From an uncultured bacterium (GTDB lineage Bacteria > Muiribacteriota > Ozemobacteria > Ozemobacterales > Ozemobacteraceae), in the NCBI GenBank assembly GCA_900317935.1, contig ONIU01000020.1:1-38726 (forward strand): DNA of 38,726 nucleotides, in the 5' to 3' direction. Under the pieces are notes generated by a model that was not told where the DNA came from, made no database searches, and saw only the letters and a program-made list of their open reading frames with translations. Position numbers and translations under genes: made by a program. Of this stretch, positions 31,573 through 38,726 are shown one piece after another. The stretch's first letter is position 1; each line of letters starts with the position of its first letter.

Positions 31573-33378
31573 GTGAATAGTTCTGAAGAGAGAAAAATAG
31601 GTGTTTCAATAAAATCAAAGTTCATCTTTGGTATTGCACTGCTTGTTGTCTTTATAGTAGCATTAAACAGCTATAATTCTTCACAGCGTGAATTTAACCT
31701 GCTTCAAGAAGGCATGGATCAATCTGGGGAATTATTGTCCTCTACTTTGGCCATCGCTTGTCAGGGTCCAATCATTAGTCAATCCTATGATGAGTTTATT
31801 CCTTACACAGAAAGAATAATCGCAGGTGGACAGGATATTTTAGAAATTTCTGTATTAGATTTAGATGGAAAATATCTTGCACACAAAGTAAAAGGTGATT
31901 CAGAAAGCAAATTAGGACAAACGATTCCTGATTCACTCAGAGAGAGAATTGATAAAATTGAAAATACAGAACGCTTACTTTCAGAAAAAGGTGAATATGT
32001 CGACTATATTTCACCAATAAAAATTGGAACATCCAAATTCGGTACCGTCATTCTAAGATTTGGTTTTGACCGCTTAGAACACAATAAAGCCACAAGCAAG
32101 AATCATATTATTCTGATTGCCTGTATAGGTTTCTTAGCAGGTCTTATTCTTTCTGTAATATTGGCTAAATTTATTACCAAAGGACTAGATAATTTAATCA
32201 GAGGTATTCAAGTTATTGAAAAAGGTGATTTAAGCCATAGAATTCAAGAAACTTCCAACGACGAAATTGGTCAGTTAGCTCATAGTTTCAACTCAATGCT
32301 CTCAACATTAGAAGCTAACAATAAAGCCTTAGACAGAAAAATCTTTGAAATAGAAACTCTTTTCAAAGCTAGTCAGGCAATGAACTTTCAAAGCGATACC
32401 GACAAACTTATTAAACAGATTCTTGAAATGGCAGGAACAGCTATTCAGTCTGAACGCTGTTCAATAATGTTACAAACCGGTTCTGGTACCGATGAATTAG
32501 AAACCAAAATAGTTTACAGCATGAAAGATAGCCAGACTATTCAACCTGAAACAACAGTTAAGATTAGAATTGGTGAAGGTGTTGCAGGTACTGTTCTAAA
32601 AACAGGTAAAAGTATTATTGTTAATGAAGGTTATAAAGATCCTCTGTTTAAGAGTTATGAAACTAGTTCAAATTACGAAAAATCAATCAATGCTTTAATT
32701 TCTGTTCCTTTGAAAATTAAAGACAGAGTAACTGGCGTTATCAATGGTGTTAATAAAATAAACGGGGAATCATTTAACGATGAAGACCAGAGACTGCTTG
32801 AAGCATTAGCTCAGCAGGCTGCAATGGCAGTAGAACACGCTAGACTTTATGAATTAGCTATTACAGACGGTTTGACTAAATTGTTCATTCACAGATACTT
32901 CCAAGCTAGACTTGAAGAAGAACTTGTCAGAGCTAAACGTTATCATACCTGCTGCTCGCTTATTCTATTCGATATTGACCATTTTAAAAAGTTTAACGAT
33001 ACCTATGGTCATCAGCAAGGCGATATCGTTCTGATGGAAGTAGCAAAAATCATCAAACAAACGATACGTGAAACCATAGATATACCAGCTCGTTACGGCG
33101 GTGAAGAATTTGCTATTATTCTTCCTGAAACAGATGCTAATGGTGCTTTGTTGGTAGCCGAACGCCTTAGAAAGAACGTTGAAGCCTACGACTTCCCTGG
33201 TCAGGAAAAAGCACTGAAAGTTACAATTTCACTTGGCGTAGCATCATTCCCAGATCATGCCAGCATAAAGAGCATTCTTATCAAGAAATCAGACCTTGCA
33301 TTGTATAAATGTAAAGGCATGGGAAGAAACTGCTGTAAAATTTGGGACGAAACTTGTACAGAATGTGAAAAAGAATAA
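31573..33378 (+). CDS. Membrane diguanylate cyclase with HAMP, GAF and GGEEF domains
   Basis: 601 residues. TM1 (about 15-33), a periplasmic sensor of about 140 residues (CACHE-like), TM2 (about 177-200), a HAMP linker (to 252), a GAF domain (about 265-425) and a GGDEF domain (430-590). The catalytic signature is R-Y-G-G-E-E-F at 507-513, intact. The product-inhibition I-site expected just upstream as R-x-x-D reads E-T-I-D, so feedback by c-di-GMP may be lost. The last 20 residues hold five Cys (C-C near 588, then C-T-E-C), which could bind metal or respond to redox. The start is GTG. It makes c-di-GMP from two GTP at the inner membrane, probably in response to the lipoprotein encoded just upstream. 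Confidence 0.92.
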   Translation: MNSSEERKIGVSIKSKFIFGIALLVVFIVALNSYNSSQREFNLLQEGMDQSGELLSSTLAIACQGPIISQSYDEFIPYTERIIAGGQDILEISVLDLDGKYLAHKVKGDSESKLGQTIPDSLRERIDKIENTERLLSEKGEYVDYISPIKIGTSKFGTVILRFGFDRLEHNKATSKNHIILIACIGFLAGLILSVILAKFITKGLDNLIRGIQVIEKGDLSHRIQETSNDEIGQLAHSFNSMLSTLEANNKALDRKIFEIETLFKASQAMNFQSDTDKLIKQILEMAGTAIQSERCSIMLQTGSGTDELETKIVYSMKDSQTIQPETTVKIRIGEGVAGTVLKTGKSIIVNEGYKDPLFKSYETSSNYEKSINALISVPLKIKDRVTGVINGVNKINGESFNDEDQRLLEALAQQAAMAVEHARLYELAITDGLTKLFIHRYFQARLEEELVRAKRYHTCCSLILFDIDHFKKFNDTYGHQQGDIVLMEVAKIIKQTIRETIDIPARYGGEEFAIILPETDANGALLVAERLRKNVEAYDFPGQEKALKVTISLGVASFPDHASIKSILIKKSDLALYKCKGMGRNCCKIWDETCTECEKE

Positions 33379-34440
33379 ATGTCCTCTTCTTTTTCAGATT
33401 TAACTACCTGGATAGGCAATCCTTCCTCACCATTTGATGAATCTGCCCAAAATCCAGCCCCCAACAATAAATTAAATGGAATAATAAAGCCAATAAAAAT
33501 AGGCAATGTTCAACTGCCCAATAATCTTGTTTTAGCACCTATGGCTGGGGTTACAGACGGTTCTTTCAGACAATTATGCGCAAGACTTGGAGCTGGTTAT
33601 TCTGTGTCAGAACTGGCAAGCTGCAAAGCTCTTCACATGAAAAGTCCTCAAACTGTCGAAATGATAAAGTTCGACGGGAACACAGGCCCCTATGCAGTTC
33701 AAATATTCGGTTCAGAACCAGACTTAATGGCCGAAGCTGCTGCTTTCGTTGAATCGCTAAAAATCTGTGACATTATAGACATAAATATGGGCTGTCCTGT
33801 TTCAAAAGTAGTAAAAACCGGTGCCGGTTCTGCTTTGATGAAAACGCCTGAACTAGCGGCCGATATAATAAAAGCAGTTTCAAAATCAGTAAAACTACCT
33901 GTTACCTGTAAATTCAGAATTGGTTGGACAGAAAATTCTATTAATGTTAAAGAGTTTGCCCATGCAGTAGTTGAAGCTGGTGCCAAAGCAATAACAGTGC
34001 ACGCCAGAACGAGGCAGGCAATGTACACAGGTCCTGCACAGTGGAAATTTCTGGAAGGAATAAAAGAAATAAGCGGCTCAATTCCATTTATAGCCAACGG
34101 AGACATTTCATCAGAAGAACATATAGTTGAACTTTATGAAAAAACCGGCTGTGATGGCTTTATGATAGGTCGAGGTTGTGTGGGCAAACCCTGGCTTTAT
34201 GCACAATTTCTAGGTCATGAAGAATTACTTAAACCAGAATTAAGATTTCCTATCTTCAGGCATCATCTGCTAGATATGCTTATGGAACATGGGTCTTCTG
34301 CCGTTCCTTTATTCAGGGTACATCTGTTTGGTTATTTAAAAAATCACCCCCACTCTGCTGCTTTGCGAAGGAGTTTATGTATGGAAAGAAATCCAAATGT
34401 AGTATTGCAGGCGGGCAAAGACTTCTTTGAAAACAAGTAG
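33379..34440 (+). CDS. dusB: tRNA-dihydrouridine synthase (DusB-like)
   Basis: 353 residues. FMN-dependent reduction of uridines in the tRNA D-loop. The TIM-barrel motifs are present: L-A-P-M-A-G-V-T-D, the catalytic Cys139 in N-M-G-C-P-V-S-K-V-V-K-T-G-A-G-S-A-L-M, T-V-H-A-R-T-R and N-G-D-I. The first 36 residues (Ser/Asn/Pro-rich) are an extension not usual in DusB; no later in-frame start keeps the barrel intact. The ATG directly abuts the DGC stop with no spacer and no clear Shine-Dalgarno sequence, indicating coupled translation. The subgroup (B rather than another Dus) is likely but not certain. Confidence 0.9.
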   Translation: MSSSFSDLTTWIGNPSSPFDESAQNPAPNNKLNGIIKPIKIGNVQLPNNLVLAPMAGVTDGSFRQLCARLGAGYSVSELASCKALHMKSPQTVEMIKFDGNTGPYAVQIFGSEPDLMAEAAAFVESLKICDIIDINMGCPVSKVVKTGAGSALMKTPELAADIIKAVSKSVKLPVTCKFRIGWTENSINVKEFAHAVVEAGAKAITVHARTRQAMYTGPAQWKFLEGIKEISGSIPFIANGDISSEEHIVELYEKTGCDGFMIGRGCVGKPWLYAQFLGHEELLKPELRFPIFRHHLLDMLMEHGSSAVPLFRVHLFGYLKNHPHSAALRRSLCMERNPNVVLQAGKDFFENK

Positions 34441-34443
34441 TGT

Positions 34444-34499
34444 ACACACCACTCACCACATATCACCAATATCTCATTTCTCAAATTTCACCTCAACCC
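34444..34499. repeat. Heptamer array H8
   Basis: Eight degenerate 7-bp units (ACACACC, ACTCACC, ACATATC, ACCAATA, TCTCATT, TCTCAAA, TTTCACC, TCAACCC) run from the dus stop up to the -35 box of the next gene. Confidence 0.65.
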
Positions 34500-34500
34500 A

Positions 34501-34529
34501 TTGACAGAGAGCTATAAGAATGTTAAATT
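34501..34529 (+). promoter_or_regulatory. Sigma-70-type promoter of the CNB-chemoreceptor fusion gene
   Basis: A perfect TTGACA (34501-34506), a 17-bp spacer and TAAATT (34524-34529) predict a start near 34536 and a short leader. Array H8 ends immediately upstream. Confidence 0.6.
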
Positions 34530-34558
34530 GATTAAAATTTCTTTGATATTGGTTATTT

Positions 34559-35242
34559 ATGTCAAACGTAGATAAAATACAATTTCTTAGGCAGGTTGAT
34601 CTTTTCAGAAGCTTATCTGAAAAGGCTTTGTTTGAATTGGCCGCAATTACCATCGAGCAAACTTATCCGCCAAAAACTGTTATTTTTAAAGAAGGCGACA
34701 AAGGTGACGCGCTTTACATAGTGAAAAGTGGCAAAATAAACATTCTCAAAAGAAATAGTCAGGGAATAGATTCTGTTCTTGTTTCCTTAGGTAAAAGTGC
34801 TGTTGTTGGCGATATGGCCATTATAGATGAACAGCCTCGTTCTGCTACTCTTGCAACTGTTCAGGAAACCATATTCTTAATCATAACCAAAGATGATTTT
34901 AGAACCCTTTTAGGAACAGTTCCTGAAATATCTTTCCAGATTCTGAAGCTTACTACAGAACGTTTAAGAGCTACCAATGCGCACTTAAAAGAACTTGAAG
35001 CATCAACAAATCAAATGGAAGATGTTATTAGAGTTATAACCAATATAGCAAGAAAAAGTAATCTTCTTTCTCTCAATGCTTCAATCGAAGCAGCTCGTGT
35101 AGGTGAAGCCGGAAAAGCATTCTCTGTTGTTGCAGCCGAAATGAAACGTCTAGCTGAAGATTCTGCGCAAGAAGCAAATAAAATAGATTCTCTGCTTCAG
35201 GCTCTCCAATCTAAGACTAAGGCTATTGCCAATATGAAGTAA
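34559..35242 (+). CDS. Cyclic-nucleotide-binding domain fused to a chemoreceptor signalling tip
   Basis: 227 residues, soluble. Residues 8-125 are a CNB domain: F-K-E-G-D-K-G-D-A-L-Y-I-V-K-S-G-K and the phosphate-binding cassette G-D-M-A-I-I-D-E-Q-P-R-S-A-T, with the conserved Arg and Asp in place of the usual Glu. A helix (130-150) leads to residues 155-210, which match the hairpin tip of methyl-accepting chemotaxis proteins (R-K-S-N-L-L-S-L-N-A-S-I-E-A-A-R-V-G-E, then A-F-S-V-V-A-A-E-M-K-R-L-A-E-D-S). There is no membrane segment, HAMP domain or methylation helix pair. The tip is where CheA and CheW dock, so a cAMP/cGMP- or c-di-nucleotide-sensing input to chemotaxis is a testable idea. No che genes lie in the window. 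Confidence 0.85.
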   Translation: MSNVDKIQFLRQVDLFRSLSEKALFELAAITIEQTYPPKTVIFKEGDKGDALYIVKSGKINILKRNSQGIDSVLVSLGKSAVVGDMAIIDEQPRSATLATVQETIFLIITKDDFRTLLGTVPEISFQILKLTTERLRATNAHLKELEASTNQMEDVIRVITNIARKSNLLSLNASIEAARVGEAGKAFSVVAAEMKRLAEDSAQEANKIDSLLQALQSKTKAIANMK

Positions 35243-35311
35243 AAATTTAATAATAAAACAATCTGAGAGCAATTGTTTATATATAGAAAAAATAGCGAGT
35301 AGGAGCTAAAA

Positions 35312-36127
35312 ATGTCTCAATATAAATCACAAATCCAAAATATGTTTTTATCTCAGGCAAGAAAAAAACATCAAAAAGTAGAAATGGTTCTTGAAACCGG
35401 AACAGTTTTACGCGGAAAATTAAAAGCTTATGACCAGTTTTCTGTTACCTTAGGTTTTAAAGACCAATCAGAAGTCATATACAAATCTTCAATAATATAT
35501 ATGACTATTCTCCCACCTCTTCACACACCAGGTTTTGATAGGAAACCAAGATACAATTCAAGAGACAATGGATACAGACGGGATGATGGTTACAGAAGAA
35601 ACTTCTCAGATGATGACTACGATGATGAAAGTGATGAAATAGACTTTGAAGAAAATACAAGAGCTCTAAACAGCTATCGCAAACTCGGTGATGACAATGA
35701 CAATTACCGAAAAGACTCTTATAGAAGAGAAGAAGGCGATAACTATAGACGAGACAATGGCTATCGCAGAGAAAACAATTACCGCAGAGATGATTCTGAA
35801 GGTGGCTATAGAAGAGGAAGCAGTTACCGCAGAGATGATTCTGAAGGCTATAGCAGAAGAGACAGCGGTTATCGTAGAAGTGATTCAGAAGATGGTTATA
35901 GAAGAGACGGTGGCTATAGAAAATATGACAATAATGGCTATAGACGTAATAACTATAATAGAGATGATGATAACGGGCATCAGGATGGTTATCAAAAACC
36001 TTACAGCCGCCGCCGAGACGACGACTATGATTCTAAGCCTTCCTATCAGAAAAGACCATACAACAAAAGAGATGACGAAGATAACGATCCGCCACCTCCA
36101 AAGAAAATTATCGTGAAACGTTATTAA
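35312..36127 (+). CDS. hfq: RNA chaperone Hfq with a long disordered YRR-rich tail
   Basis: 271 residues; Hfq is usually 70-110. Residues 1-70 are an Sm-fold: I-Q-N-M-F-L near the start (cf. E. coli L-Q-D-P-F-L), G-T-V-L-R-G-K-L-K-A-Y-D-Q-F-S-V-T-L (Sm1) and V-I-Y-K-S-S-I-I-Y-M (Sm2, with Ser where E. coli has the conserved His of Y-K-H). Residues 75-271 are low complexity: eleven Y-R-R and three Y-R-K motifs mixed with D/N/G/S, then a P-P-P-P-K-K and I-I-V-K-R-Y end. The Arg/Tyr/Asp pattern resembles condensate-forming RNA-binding tails. A GGAG site precedes the start. The gene has its own terminator. Hexamer formation and sRNA pairing are inferred from the family. Confidence 0.85.
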   Translation: MSQYKSQIQNMFLSQARKKHQKVEMVLETGTVLRGKLKAYDQFSVTLGFKDQSEVIYKSSIIYMTILPPLHTPGFDRKPRYNSRDNGYRRDDGYRRNFSDDDYDDESDEIDFEENTRALNSYRKLGDDNDNYRKDSYRREEGDNYRRDNGYRRENNYRRDDSEGGYRRGSSYRRDDSEGYSRRDSGYRRSDSEDGYRRDGGYRKYDNNGYRRNNYNRDDDNGHQDGYQKPYSRRRDDDYDSKPSYQKRPYNKRDDEDNDPPPPKKIIVKRY

Positions 36128-36132
36128 GCATT

Positions 36133-36165
36133 AAAAAAACCCTGAATGAAATTCAGGGCTTTTTT
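36133..36165. terminator. Bidirectional terminator between hfq and a convergent gene
   Basis: CCCTGAAT / ATTCAGGG stem (36140-36147 and 36151-36158) with a 3-base loop, flanked by A-run on the left and T-run on the right, so it works in both directions. Confidence 0.92.
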
Positions 36166-36171
36166 ATGTCA

Positions 36172-37062
36172 TTATTCAATAATAATTTCTGGAAGAGCCG
36201 TTAAATCAGGAGCTTCTTTATTGGCTTTCTGAACGGCATGAATAGCTACATGTCTAGCCGCTTTACAAAGTTCATCCAATGATATTCCATCATTAACTCC
36301 AAAACGTTCATCTGTTGCAGATATATTAATTCCATAGTTCTTGAGAGCTGATGATGGAGCTTCCATAATATTGAATCTTGGAATATCAGTATAAGATGAA
36401 CCTTTTGCAAAATCTTTATACTTCAATTCAAAAAAGTCTGTTAAGTAAGCAAAAAACATAATTGCCGCGTTGCCTCTAGTAGCCGTTTCAGCCTTTTTTA
36501 TTGAAGGTTCCTGTTCTAAGTATGATTCTGCATTATCTAATGGATATTTTTTCTTATTTATTCTAAGAGCAATATGATTGAGATTCTTTATCATAACATC
36601 CATTATCTGGCACAATTCTTTTAAAGTAGCAATTTTTTTTCTGTCTTTATCAGCACAGATTTCGTCAAGATCTGAGTCAATAGATTTTATAATATTAGAA
36701 TTTAAAACAGATTTTTCATATTGAACAGGAACAACAGCCTGTTCTTCAGGCAAAGCTTCTGGAGCATAGTATTTCATTCCCATTGAACTGAATGCAAATA
36801 AAGCTAATAGAGTCCCGAATGCAATACCACCAAAAAATCTTTTTAATCTTATCTGTTGGAAAGGATTAAAAATAGAGTTTAGTAATTTTCTGTATCTTAT
36901 AGAGAAAGTAGTCCCTCGGCCACAGCCACCACAATATTTTGCTGTAGGAATATTGAGATGCCCACAGTGATGACATGTTACTTTAACCTGATAGCCGCAA
37001 ATAGAACAATGTCCGCTTCGGCTCAATAGATTGTCACATCTAGGACAAAAAGTCTGCCTCAT
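36172..37062 (-). CDS. Membrane protein with double zinc ribbon and extracytoplasmic domain
   Basis: 296 residues. Two zinc ribbons at the N-terminus have cysteine pairs C6/C9 with C19/C22, and C30/C33 with C44/C47. A basic stretch (50-75) and one membrane helix (about 77-97) follow. The C-terminal 200 residues are probably outside the cytoplasm, mostly helical, with F-G-V-N-D-G-I-S-L-D-E-L-C near the end; that pattern resembles an S-layer-homology motif but is not a full match. Zinc-ribbon membrane proteins of this sort occur widely with unknown roles. It lies 86 nt downstream of the PBP gene on the same strand, so a cell-wall link is possible. Confidence 0.75.
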   Translation of the reverse strand: MRQTFCPRCDNLLSRSGHCSICGYQVKVTCHHCGHLNIPTAKYCGGCGRGTTFSIRYRKLLNSIFNPFQQIRLKRFFGGIAFGTLLALFAFSSMGMKYYAPEALPEEQAVVPVQYEKSVLNSNIIKSIDSDLDEICADKDRKKIATLKELCQIMDVMIKNLNHIALRINKKKYPLDNAESYLEQEPSIKKAETATRGNAAIMFFAYLTDFFELKYKDFAKGSSYTDIPRFNIMEAPSSALKNYGINISATDERFGVNDGISLDELCKAARHVAIHAVQKANKEAPDLTALPEIIIE

Positions 37063-37148
37063 ATTAATTACCTTTAAAATATAACTATAAGCTTAATATC
37101 GGCAGACTCTATTAAAAAAGTTAAAACTAACTAATAAATCAGATAATT

Positions 37149-38726
37149 TTAGTGATAATCTGTATCAAAAATAACTCCAGAATTACTCTTTGCAGGTGCA
37201 GAGTTTTGAGGAATAAAAATACCAGGTTCTCTGATTCCACTAGAAGTGTTAGCAGGAGTAGTTGAAGTTCTTTGTATCCAGTTACCGGCTGCAGGCTGAG
37301 CAGTAGTCTGCGGTCTTGCAGATGCTCCCTGATAATTTGCACTGAAGAAATCAGAAGCACTTACAAAACCATTGTCTTGTTCACTAGCAGCAGTGTTTTC
37401 ATCTACAGGTCTTGTGATTGCATTATTTCTTGCAATAAACTTGTAGTGATCACACTTAACCAAAGGTTGGGATTCAATTGGGAAAACCTGAGTTACTATT
37501 TCATTCTTGGGGCAGGAACTAGAAGCAAGTTTTCCTGTTGTGATACAAACTTTACATCTTACACCGCCATCTGGAACAGGGAAATCTGACTTTGGATATT
37601 TTGTCAAAGCCTTTTCCATGAAATCATGCCAAACCGGTGCACAAACATTACCGCCGGCCATACCTTTACCAAGAGTCTTAGGCATATCATAACCAAACTG
37701 AACTATAGTTACTAGATTAGGAGAAATACCATTAAACCAGGCATCAATATAGTCATTAGTTGTTCCTGTTTTACCGCCACAAGTCCAACCCTGAACTTTT
37801 GCTCGATAACCAGTCCCCTTTTCCAAAGCATTCTTAAGAAGATCGCACATCATAGCTGCATTGATGGACTTCATAACTTCCTGAGCCTTGGGATTATTTT
37901 CTTCCAGCACATTGTCATCTCTATCGCAAACCTTAGTAATAGCAATAGGTTGGCAATAAATGCCAAGATTAGCGAAAATACCATATGCAGAAGCCATTTC
38001 CAAAGGAGTAAACTGTCCAGAACCAAGAGCTAATGAAAGGTTCGGTTCCATTTGAGAACTGATTCCCATTTTCTTAGCCATTTTAATAACTTTTGCAGGA
38101 GTTAACTTGTCAATAAGCTTGACGGCAGGAACGTTATAACTCTTTGCCAAAGCTCTCATTAGAGTTACATAACCATGAAACTTATGATCAGAGTTTCTCG
38201 GAGCCCAAACCTGCTTTGTCCATGGGTTAGTATAAGAAATATATTCATCTAGAATTGTGTCATTGGGCAAATAACCATTTTCAAGCGCTGCTGCATAAAC
38301 GAAAGGCTTAAAAGAGGAACCGGGCTGACGATAGGCCTGAGTAACTCTGTTAAACTGTGATTTACTAAAATCACGTCCGCCATACATTGCTAATATGTGA
38401 CCATTTTTGGGGTTCAGGCAAACAAGAGAGCCATTCAAATCCGGCTCTTTATCTATTGGATTCTGAATGAATATTGCTGCAGACGCCATAGCCTGTTCTG
38501 CATATTCCTGCAATTCCATATCTATTGTTGTATAGACTTTCAAGCCACCATTATAAACGACGTTTGCACCATATTTTTCAAGAAGTCTGTCGCGAACATA
38601 AGTGGTAAAATACGGAGCTTTTATTTCTTCTTCTTTCATTTTTGCTAGAACTGGTTCTTCATTTTTAGCCTCTGTATACTGATCAGGAGTAATGAAACCA
38701 AGCTCAACCATTTTTGAAAGAACTAA
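37149..38726 (-). CDS. Penicillin-binding protein 1A, C-terminal part (5' end outside the window)
   Basis: 525 residues visible; the frame stays open past 38711 (L-V-L-S-K-M-V-E-L-G-F-I-T) to the edge, so the start and the glycosyltransferase domain are missing from view. The transpeptidase motifs are intact: S-S-F-K in P-G-S-S-F-K-P-F-V-Y, S-Y-N, and K-T-G-T in C-G-G-K-T-G-T-T-N-D. The upstream part matches the linker of bifunctional class A PBPs. The C-terminal 100 residues after the transpeptidase are Pro/Ala/Ser/Asn-rich and disordered, with a C-K-V-C...C pattern before them. It polymerises and cross-links peptidoglycan at the inner membrane. PBP1A is the likely family member; no symbol is given because the N-terminus is absent. 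Confidence 0.92.
   Translation of the reverse strand, partial: LVLSKMVELGFITPDQYTEAKNEEPVLAKMKEEEIKAPYFTTYVRDRLLEKYGANVVYNGGLKVYTTIDMELQEYAEQAMASAAIFIQNPIDKEPDLNGSLVCLNPKNGHILAMYGGRDFSKSQFNRVTQAYRQPGSSFKPFVYAAALENGYLPNDTILDEYISYTNPWTKQVWAPRNSDHKFHGYVTLMRALAKSYNVPAVKLIDKLTPAKVIKMAKKMGISSQMEPNLSLALGSGQFTPLEMASAYGIFANLGIYCQPIAITKVCDRDDNVLEENNPKAQEVMKSINAAMMCDLLKNALEKGTGYRAKVQGWTCGGKTGTTNDYIDAWFNGISPNLVTIVQFGYDMPKTLGKGMAGGNVCAPVWHDFMEKALTKYPKSDFPVPDGGVRCKVCITTGKLASSSCPKNEIVTQVFPIESQPLVKCDHYKFIARNNAITRPVDENTAASEQDNGFVSASDFFSANYQGASARPQTTAQPAAGNWIQRTSTTPANTSSGIREPGIFIPQNSAPAKSNSGVIFDTDYH

Noticed and set aside
35688..36116. 142-codon frame inside the Hfq tail (MMTMTITEK and on)
   Set aside because: It is a frame-shifted reading of the repetitive Y-R-R coding DNA; the low-complexity sequence keeps other frames open by chance.
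1..38726. A DGR reverse transcriptase or template repeat inside the window
   Set aside because: No protein with the RT motif Y-x-D-D and no second copy of the VR 3' end was found in the frames and intergenic regions read.

Overview
The window is AT-rich bacterial chromosome with a Gram-negative-type cell plan: lipoproteins, an RND exporter, a bifunctional penicillin-binding protein, Sec signal peptides and type IV pilin-like proteins. No rRNA, tRNA, CRISPR array, transposase or phage gene was seen. The mix of housekeeping genes (gpsA, lepA, dus, hfq, PBP1A) with many secreted orphan proteins, SUMF1/FGE-fold proteins and pseudopilins suggests an uncultivated deep-branching gut or rumen lineage. 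Candidatus Riflebacteria is my guess, from gene content only.

Layout. 1-705: two small secreted proteins on the minus strand, the first cut by the window edge. 1274-4327: an RND transporter without its usual proton-relay residues. 4404-5584: two tandem paralogous membrane proteins. 5716-6363: a TetR regulator that is probably leaderless. 6700-7980: a secreted protein with two zinc-knuckle-like motifs. 8394-8588: a tiny orphan gene. 8963-11398: a lipoprotein whose extreme C-terminus looks like the variable region of a diversity-generating retroelement (DGR). 11906-12802: a second, ordinary SUMF1 protein. 13452-19049: the gpsA, VanW-like, NHL/TPR and lepA operon, ended by a clear terminator. 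19226-19834: an FmdE-like protein. 20089-22674: a membrane-anchored HEAT-repeat protein. 22743-23312: a DUF3109 protein. 23472-24925: two secreted proteins. 25054-30514: a pseudopilin operon plus a secreted protein. 30599-34440: a binding lipoprotein, a diguanylate cyclase and a dihydrouridine synthase, tightly packed. 34559-35242: a cyclic-nucleotide-binding domain fused to a chemoreceptor tip. 35312-36127: Hfq with a very long YRR-rich tail. 36172-37062: a zinc-ribbon membrane protein. 37149-38726: PBP1A, cut by the window edge.

The intergenic DNA is unusual. Eight gaps carry degenerate arrays with a strict 7-bp period whose sequence differs between loci (STRR-like). Five gaps carry relatives of a hairpin repeat ending in GAAGGGGTCTT-like sequence. 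One of these is interrupted by a 139-bp element with 20-bp inverted ends.

The most promising signals are the DGR-like variable region at 8966-9076 with a hairpin just downstream and no reverse transcriptase nearby, the heptamer arrays, the Hfq tail, the CNB-chemoreceptor fusion, and a candidate small RNA at about 19957-20102. All calls come from reading the sequence; no database search was run.
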